NCBI GenBank assembly: GCA_963971285.1
Contig: OZ020248.1
Coordinates: 62,001-126,000 of the forward strand
From: Astropecten irregularis
Lineage: Eukaryota > Echinodermata > Asteroidea > Paxillosida > Astropectinidae
DNA length: 64,000 nucleotides
Direction: 5' to 3'
Position numbers and translations under genes: made by a program
The notes under the pieces: model-generated
What the model was told of the DNA's origin: nothing
Databases searched by the model: none
Seen by the model: only the letters and a program-made list of their open reading frames with translations
Shown here: piece after piece, positions 13,926-23,400 of the stretch
Layout of the letters: each line of letters starts with the position of its first letter
Position numbering within the stretch: the first letter of the stretch is position 1

Positions 13926-15914
13926 CTTCTGAAAAAAAACCAAGAGTTACAAGAAACCCGCAATATTCAGAATATTCTTCAAACCCTACTAATTCCATCA
14001 TGTATCTCTTCTGAAATCATTTGATTATTGATTGATCTACAATGCAATAGGTGATTGATTAAATCTCAGAATGTGAAAATATGGCACATGTGGTAATTTC
14101 CCAACTTCCCAAGCCTTGCTAGCATTTCAAGGTCATTGACAGGGCAAACCTTTCCTCTTTTGATCCTGAAATAAAGTCCCCAGAATAACATTGACTCCTT
14201 CATGCACTATAGAAAGGCCCAGTATGGTCCTGAGGGGTGGATATAATGCCTGCGCCTGTGTGCCAAGTGTCACAGGATCTAGGCAAATTTATTGTAAAGT
14301 GCAATGAATGGGCAACAAATCCGGTCACTTCGAAGTGCATTGTGTATTGGTGGAGCTGGGGGTTTATCCTGGGGTTTAGCTTTTGTGAGATCACCCCAAA
14401 ATCCAAACAAGATTAATCTCAGCATGTTTGACCTGTGCAGGTTTTTTGTATATTTATAAATGTAAAATTGCGTTGTATAGTGCAGTGGTTTATACTTAAA
14501 ATGAAAGAATTTTTTCCTGTATCAATTTTGTCAAAAAGTTCCAACCATACGTATACTTATGGTTAGATCAACACAGGTTTTTTTGAGCATTGGGATAATA
14601 ACTTCTAGGCTTGCCGGTTTTTATTGTATGGCAGTGGTCATAGCTGGTGTGGTCATTTATACCTTCCTTTTATGTAGTGGGAAAGATGTTTTTGCCTTCC
14701 TTATTTGCTGAGTCAAAGAACTTGGTGGTTTTCAATCATGACTCCAAGTTGGGTTACAATTTGTGCCCCATCTTCATGGATTGACCAAATATGCAATGCA
14801 TTGTTTGATTGTTACCTTCTTCATGATTCAATTTTAAGGGGAATACTTGTACCCCTACCCCAGTATCTTTTAACGGCACTAAAGGCCCCTATCCCTAAGA
14901 TTAAACACACACCGGATGCATTCTACAGATTGAGTTGAGGATCTGTTCATGTAATTGAAGCTTGTTGCACTTTAAGGCTCAAGTGAAGTGAAAATCTTGC
15001 AAATGTCACTTGATGAGTGGAATGGTAAAGACTTCAATGATGTGATGGATTACTTCCTGCACTTAATAATGTGCTAAATCCAATGTCAGATTGAATATAC
15101 TGATATGGGAACGACATCAGTGAGTATGGTCACTTACACTCAATTTCATAACAGTCAGCCTAGTGTGGTGGATTTTTTATTTACAATAATAGCCTACAAG
15201 CCGCAGCCTGGAGCTAGGCTTTTGAACTAACATTCAAAGAGACATCAAGGCCAATATCAGGGCCACTAAAGGCCATGGCCAATGTGGCCTAGAATAATGC
15301 CATTTTCAGGAGTTAAACAAGAGCACCATTGCTAGAATGATTAACTCATATGTAAATTTACAGTGACAAGAAGAAAATTGATGAGGATGACTCACCTATC
15401 GTGGCCAAAGAATTTGCAATGGATAGTTTCGCAAGTTTTGCACAGTCAGTTTTTACAAATTGTCATACTTGAAACATGATGGGTTACCCTTTTAATAGTG
15501 GATCAGTGCGTCATAAATTTACCAGTAATATTGAAAGATTCAGAGGCTCATCCTAGGCTCCTACTCAAAAACATGATGTTGCAAAACGTTGAGCAGGTTG
15601 TTTCATTGTGTCATTGGGTGATGAGACTGATGACCTCCTAATGCTTGTTCAGGGCCATGAAGTACAATGCTTGTCAGTATTTTAAGGCATGCCTTTAATA
15701 ATCTTCATCAAAGCAAGTTGATAGCATTTTAAGCTTCAATTTAGGTGTGAGTAGTTTCCGAAGCAATTGATGAATGGTGGTAACTGCCCTTGCTGATGTC
15801 AGCCTTGAAGGCTTCTATGTACCTCAGGATTTTTGCTCTTAAGTTTGAATTCCACCAAAACTAAACAAAAAACCTCATTTACCCAAATGGGCTGCCTCTT
15901 CAGCTCATAATAAA

Positions 15915-16255
15915 AATAGGCACGTTCACACACACTGAAAAATCAAGATTAAAATTGCGATTATTGTCTCGCAAGTCCACACAGGCAAAAAACGTGACCA
16001 AAATTGTACCGGTTCTTAATCAAACTGCGAATGCGCGATTCTCAAAGTTTGACCTGAATTTGACCTGACATCCGATGCTACTAGTACTTGCAGGAAGAAC
16101 TGAATCGATATGGTACAGTTTACACTAAATTTGCTGTGACGGGAAGTTTGTATAGCGTGCGCCATGATAGGATATAAAAAACAATGTTGAATCATGATTC
16201 AAATTGCGAACCAAATAATCGCAATTATTGTTGTGTGTGTGTGAACGACCCTATT
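15915..16255. mobile_element. MITE with GTTCACACACAC ends
   Basis: The left end AATAGGCACGTTCACACACAC is matched in inverse by the right end GTGTGTGTGTGAACGACCCTATT, with about one base offset. Subterminal sequence is also inverted: AATTGCGATTATTGT on the left against AATCGCAATTATTGT on the right. It is about 340 bp and non-coding. No clear target duplication beyond AAT/ATT, so the superfamily is not assigned. Confidence 0.7.
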
Positions 16256-17416
16256 GTCTCACATCATAGATTTCGCATAGGCCTACGTTTTTGACTTTGT
16301 CAGTTGACACATAATCAGTCTTGACAAGTTCCTGATATTTTGTTTCTTTTTGGACAAAAAGTACAAAGAAGTAACCAGAAACCAAACATCTGGATGCATT
16401 TTAGAGTGTAGCAAATTCGCAATATAAATTTATTTTGACCAGAGCTGAATTTATTACATGGGCTCATAATTCAAGTCACAGGCAGCTGGTCTTGGGTGAC
16501 AAAATTATGGTTTCTCACAAAGCAGATATTTTAATCAACCAGATTGCTTCCATCCGGTACCCTTTCATCCAACAAGAAATTATCAAAAGGTTTCCACCCT
16601 AAAATGAAAAGGAATGTCCCTAGAGCAGGTAACCATCTGTTATGTTGGGAATTCTCGTCCTAAGAACGGCTTTGCAATCCAGCTAGATTCATATTTCAGC
16701 ATGCAAGGATTTGGAGGATTTGGATGGGGGGGGGGGGAGGAATCAATGTTTTATTTTTTTCCATCTTGATTGGATTCCTTTAACATATGTTCTGGTCTTC
16801 AGTGGGGGATTGGGGAAAAGTGAGTCAGTCTGTATATATGTGAGATTGTGTGTGGCTGGTTAGGGGCTTATATTAAGTATAAGAAAAGAAACCAATCATA
16901 TTCTTTGGATAAATGTGTTCTTTTAGGAAATATAGCATGAAAATGTCAAAAATCATTTATCGATCATTAATTCATTCCAAGTCCATTTGAGTCCATTATT
17001 TTGTAGTTTTTGTTTGTTGGTTTGTTTGTTTGGTCGTTATTTGTTTTTGCGAAGTAAATATGTTGATACCGTTTTGGATTTCTGTAAAAAAAAAAATACA
17101 AGGCCATTACACCAGGTTTGGTTTCCATTTGTATTGTGGAGGGTTAAATGCCAAATCTACATTCTTCATTTGGACATCATAAGGACTTTTATAAAACAGT
17201 GCATTATTTCTGGTTTCATTCCATTTTGAAGCAATGAGTGTGCAGCACTATGTTGCTCACAAAGGACAGCACATAATGACACATTCAGGGGATATACGTA
17301 GGACATATTGCAGGGAACATATGGAATTTGATTTAAATTGCATTAATTGCAGTTTGGGCATTTTGAGATTTAAGATATTAATAGATTTCACGTTTTTTTC
17401 CTTCTGTATTTTTCAG

Positions 17417-17465
17417 ACATACTTCTTCACGGACAAAGATGACCCTCACTACCAGCAAATATTAG
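17417..17465 (+). CDS. fng: Fringe exon a (TYFFTDKDD)
   Basis: Preceded by the acceptor TTTTTCAG and followed by the donor GTGAGT. It starts at phase 0 and ends at phase 1. The peptide [16 protein letters not shown] aligns with the TFIFTDGED strand that opens the conserved catalytic region in Fringe proteins. Confidence 0.9.
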
Positions 17466-20400
17466 GTGAGTTGGTCAATAGATGGCTTCATGGGCTCTCA
17501 TGAGATGCCTTCATATCTCACCAATATATCACCATTCTCAACCCACCCCTCCTCTCATAGACATAGCTGGCTTCATTGACTCCCATGAGGATTGTATGTG
17601 CAATCAGTTGCCTGCATTATCATCCAAAAAGCATGACATTCTGCAGACTTATCTTCTGTAGAAGGTCTCCTGATTCATCTCAGGTTTCAATAGATGAAGG
17701 AAGATTGCTTTGCAAGTGCCATATATTACATAGCAAAGCAGGATAGCCTGCTTACTAAGTAAAGGAAGGGGGTTAGTGGAAGGGTGGGTTGAGAATGGGT
17801 GAGATATTGGTGAGATATGAGAGATGGGCACAAGATGGGTAGGAGACGGACACAAGATGGGTGGGAGATGGGCACAAGATGGGTGGGTGATGGACACAAG
17901 ATGGGTGGGAGACGGGCACAAGATGGGTGGGAGACGGGCACAAGATGGGTGGGAGATGGGCACAAGATGGGTGGGAGACGGACACAAGATGGGTGGGAGA
18001 TGGGCACAAGATGGGTGGGAGATGGGCACAAGATGGGTGGGAGATGGGCACAAGATGGGTGGGAGACGGACACAAGATGGGTGGGAGACGGACACAAGAT
18101 GGGTGGGAGACGGACACAAGATGGGTGGGAGACGGACACAAGATGGGTGGGAGATGGGTGGGAGACGAACACAAGATGGGTGGGAGATGGGCACAAGATG
18201 GGTGGGAGACGAACACAAGATGGGTGGGAGATGGGCACAAGATGGGTGGGAGACGGACACAAGATGGGTGGGAGACGGACACAAGATGGGTGGGAGACGA
18301 ACACAAGATGGGTGGGAGACGGACACAAGATGGGTGGGAGACGAACACAAGATGTGTGGGAGATGGGCACAAGATGGGTGGGAGACGGACACAAGATGGG
18401 TGGGAGACGGACACAAGATGGGTGGGAGACGGACACAAGATGGGTGGGAGACGAACACAAGATGGGTGGGAGATGGGCACAAGATGGGTGGGAGACGGAC
18501 ACAAGATGGGTGGGAGACGGACACAAGATGGGTGGGAGACGGACACAAGATGGGTGGGAGACGGACACAAGATGGGTGGGAGATGGGTGGGAGACGAACA
18601 CAAGATGGGTGGGAGACGGACACAAGATGGGTGGGAGACGGACACAAGATGGGTGGGAGACGGACACAAGATGGGTGGGAGACGGACACAAGATGGGTGG
18701 GAGACGGACACAAGATGGGTGGGAGATGGGTGGGAGACGAACACAAGATGGGTGGGAGATGGGCACAAGATTGGTGGGAGACGGGCACAAGATGGGTGGG
18801 AGACGGACACAAGATGGGTGGGAGACGGACACAAGATGGGTGGGAGACGAACACAAGATGGGTGGGAGACGGACACAAGATGGGTGGGAGACGAACACAA
18901 GATGGGTGGGAGACGAACACAAGATGGGTGGGAGACGGGCACAAGATGGGTGGGAGACGAACACAAGATGGGTGGGAGACGAACACAAGATGGGTGGGAG
19001 ACGGACACAAGATGGGTGGGAGACGAACACAAGATGGGTGGGAGACGGACACAAGATGGGTGGGAGATTAAAAGACGATTGGTGAGAAATGGGTGGAAGA
19101 TTGTTGAAAATAGACTCAGACATTCATAGATCCTAATGCATACAACACCTTCGGTCATAACTTTTGATATACCCAGACAATTGAAAATGTATTTTGACAG
19201 TGTCTGGACTCTTTCCCTTGTGTCTGTTTATCCTGTAGGAGACCACTTGATCAACACCAGATGCCCTCCCCAGCATTCAAGGTGAGTAGGCTGAAACAAG
19301 ATGGATCAACAACCATTGGCACTGGCCAATCCAGAATTTACTAAAGAGCCAGCTTTTGATAAAACATAGCTGCCATGGACTTCAGTTTCTGGTTCCAGCT
19401 TTGGTTCCTAGTCATCCTACACTTATTGTTTTGCAATCTCCACATTGGTGCAGTCATTGCTAACTTCTCATGCTAAATGATATTTGGATCTGAACAGAGC
19501 GGTGATCTTTTTAATAGTGGACAATGGTGTGGGAATTAAAATTACGGTAGCTGGTAACAAAGAGCTTTTTTCAGACCACTTTATATAATTACGTAGATGT
19601 AGGCAGTAGCTTCACACTTAGATTCCTCAGGCAGACAGAAATAATTCTCATTAAAAAAAAAAAAAGGTATCCCTATTCAAACAGAATGGGGCTAATATGA
19701 TGTTTGTCATTCTCTGATGGCTACAATCTGAAATAGGTTGCTTTGGGACAAACAGATCTTGTCGCCTAGATGCCGCTGGGCATTTTGTACATGTTGACTG
19801 AAAATCTAATTCTACTGATGATCTTCTACTTGGATCATCTTGGATGATGTCATACACAGACATTGCCCATTCCTCCATGTTACTTTCCCAGGCTGGTTAT
19901 ATATACCTGAAGGGGAAACAAATTAAATCCCTCTGTTTGATTTGCTCACTGTAATTCACACCATTGGGGGTGCAATTTGGAGTGTGCTGATATCTTTTGC
20001 TCTGCACTTGAAGCTGTCAAATGGCAAGCAGATGTTTTCTGCCATTTTGTTCTGGCGCCAGTTGTTGATTTTTTTGTCCATTTATGGTTGTCATAAAATG
20101 AGTCGCTCGGTAATATTATTATTTTTATTACTGTCCCAGGAAAAAGAAATCAGAAATCCAGCATGTGGCAAACTATTTCAATTTGTGTAAACAGTCCAAG
20201 AAAAAAAATGATCACATCACTGGCAGATAATTAAAGGAGCATTGCAAAATGGAGAGGTTTCACAGTAGACATCCTATGATTATATGATCAGTATTTGTGT
20301 CATTGTTTGTCAATAAATTAGATGCCCCATTTCATTCTTTTCATTAAAGAAGACCCAGTGTTTTGAGAAATTGAGGCAGGACTAATTTTAGTAGTAGCAA

Positions 20401-23400
20401 ATTGAGTTATATTTCCTGTAAACATGGTAAAGTAAAATAGGTTATGCCTAGTCAATGGAATAATGTGCAATGCTTCATTTGAACTGATCGCATTGAAGTT
20501 GTAAAGACTTCAAAGCTATGTGATAGGTCTAATTCTTTCTTTTGTTTCCTTTGTGCAGACAAGACCTATGCTGCAAGGTTGCTATTATATACGACACATT
20601 TCTAGAATCAGGAAAACGGTGAGTTTTCAAGGGTTTTCCCCGTTTGTATTCATTTGTGAGTCAACCGTGTAGGGTTACTGTGTTATGATTTTTCATTTTA
20701 TCATCATCATTATAGTTGTCATCATCTTTGACTTGATTGCATGGTTATGATTTGCAACCAGCCAAATTCCATCCTTTGTGTTTTCCAGTGCACAAAGGAT
20801 GGAATTGGCTTTGTTCTTTGTCCCCATTCTGCCTTCCAAATCGCACATCTACCAACTTCCTGGTTTAACTACTAATAAATAATTACTTCAATCTGGCAGG
20901 ATGTCAAGAGGCACCAGTTCACAGTTGACCTTGGTTCCCCTATCATGCCTACTGCCCATAAATATGACAATGATTAATCATCAAGTCTTGCCATGAATGC
21001 CCAGGGACCATTGTAGTACCATACCATACCCCAAATTATAAACAGTTCTTGTTATTGGGTGTTTTTTGATAAATAATTAATAATGACCCCCTGTGTACTT
21101 TTCATGGTGGACAAGATGTGCCCACAGTCAATGTTTAATTCTTCAAGATACAATTATTGCACCTTGGGCTTTGATTACAGTGAAGGATTGAACATTTCAG
21201 TTTGTTAGGATTATTTCTAGAAGTTAATATTTCATCTATTGAAGAAACAGCAACCCAGTGCTGGGCATACTTATACCCTGTATGGGCAACTGTGGCAGTT
21301 TGCATCTATGCCCCTTTGTATTATTGCCTTGGCGCCCCATGGAATAATCCAGTGGATATTCTAATTTCATGTATAGAAATTGTATTCAGGACTTTGGCAA
21401 AACACCATTTCCCTAGTATGAGAATGAATTGCATATCCTGCTGATGTAACTACACCAGGCAATTAATACAAAGTATGTTGCTCAAGGGTGTAAGCACTGA
21501 GTGCAGCATATGGTTGGGTTCATACATGCACAATCTGTGGATTTATTCTCCAAACCATGAGTTCAACATACTTAGGTCGTGGCATTTTACTGTATTTCTG
21601 TAAACAACAGATGTTCCCCTGCAGAGCTAGAGGTTTGAACTCCCACCTTGCAATGTTCAAGGTCAGACACAACGTTCACCTTTCCCCCATCATGGTCTTA
21701 GATGTCTCTTGCATCTTGCTTATTTGTTTTGCAGGTGGTTCTGCCACTTAGATGATGACAACTACCTCAATGTACACAACCTGGTCAAGTTACTCCGTGG
21801 CTATAGTCACCAGAGAGACCATTACCTGGGCAGAGCCAGCTTAGCCCATCCTATTGCAGCCTTGGACAGGGACACGGGATATGTGAGTAAATTATTGTAT
21901 TCATTGGTTTTTTCCAGTGATGTACATACCAGACAGCAGGTTATCTTGAGCAAACTCTTAGATATTGAAATTAAGAGTTTAGGTTTTAGACTGGGGAATA
22001 TATCAGGACTCTACTTTCATTGCACTGCACATGGTGATCATAAAGCACAAAACTCCACACTTTCACATTCTGTTTCTTAGTGGTGTGATGTATTTCCAGT
22101 CTATGTTTCTCACTTTTATTCAAGCTAGTGTAGAAAATTGGCATTTACCTTGTATAAAGCGAAGAATGGTGATCATAAGCACAGAATGTTGCCTGAAGCA
22201 ATGCCACAATGACTTTGAATGGAGTGGATCCCAAGACTAATTGGCAAATTGTCCCACAGATGAGGTACGGAAATCAACGAAGCTCCTGTCACAATATAAG
22301 TATTGCCTCTTACCGCTGACCAGTTGAAATGGCCGAGAATATGAATCAATTCAAATGCAGGGAAGGCGTTGTATTATGTACCAGTATAAGCCCCAGGGAG
22401 TTGAGATGGCTTCAGAAGATAAAATGTTCCCCGAGGACAAGGGATAATAACAATAATACTGGCTCTATATAATAAGTGGCGTGTTATTATAATCCTAAGC
22501 AGAATCTTATGCCAAGCTCAGTAACATTTCATTTAATTTTGCTTTTATTGATGGAGAAATAATTCCTTCACACTATTTTTGTTTTCTTCTCTCGTTCACA
22601 GAAAGAGGTATCCTTCTGGTTTGCCACAGGCGGTGCTGGGTTTTGTATCAGTAGAAGTCTAGCTTTAAAAATGGCTCCATTAGCAAGGTACGCCCAATAT
22701 TTTGTGACTAGTTGCTAACGATTCACCGATGACATTGATAATATGGTGAAGAAAAAAATATACCTAGAAAAGACAGATTAGTTAGGACTATGAAGACAAT
22801 TCTGATTAGAAATACAGATTGATCGTCAGTTTCAAGCATTGGTGGGCAATCATCAATCAACAACTGGACATCAAAATATTCGACCCCAGACTCCCAGAGG
22901 TAGCGCAGCTAGGACAGATGATTCTAAAAAAAGGAACTTTGAATTACTAGTATCTTGTGATTTGTCCAGATACTTGTATCCCCCATGCATCACCATTTGT
23001 ATTGTGCTTCTCGTTTACCTCTTGTTGTTATAAAGAAATATCAAGAATGGACATCAATATTAAAGCAAGATGTCTGTGTCACACCTTGCAACTTGAATCT
23101 CTCATGTTCTCATATTTTTGTCTCCTCACCTTGATTTCTGTATTTGACAGTGGTGGACAGTTTACAAGTCTATGCAGTAGAGTACGTTTGCCTGATGATG
23201 TGTCCATAGGCTTTGTTATAGGTGAGTAACACATTGAAATAGTATAAACCACTCAGGGTTAAAAAAGTCAATAAAAGGTGAACAAAGAAAAATTTACTTG
23301 TTGGGGATTTGAACTTGTGACCCCCAGAATACTTTACTGGTGCTCTATCAACTGAGCTATCCAGTCTTATGTTGGCAGTGTCCATAATTGTCATTTGTCA

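Larger units (their letters stand above)
1..17416. other. Exon-free region, probable first intron of the Fringe gene
   Basis: No open frame here resembles a known protein and none is flanked by splice signals in a family-consistent way. The first recognisable Fringe exon (17417) starts inside the glycosyltransferase domain, so the exon for the cytoplasmic tail, membrane anchor and stem should lie upstream. I could not find it, so it is either outside the window or too diverged to see. The stretch contains several inverted-repeat elements, a 25-bp tandem repeat near 7.75 kb, a 10-bp tandem repeat near 11.6 kb, an ATTGATT-rich patch near 13.7 kb and a 12-G run at 16726-16737. Confidence 0.6.

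Noticed and set aside
17823..19070. CRISPR-like array
   Set aside because: Repeats are contiguous without spacers, and the context is eukaryotic.
17649..19158. Six long open frames (400-467 aa) on both strands over the 22-bp array
   Set aside because: The unit length is not a multiple of three and lacks stop codons in all frames, so every frame is open. No splice or start context, and the region is within a Fringe intron.
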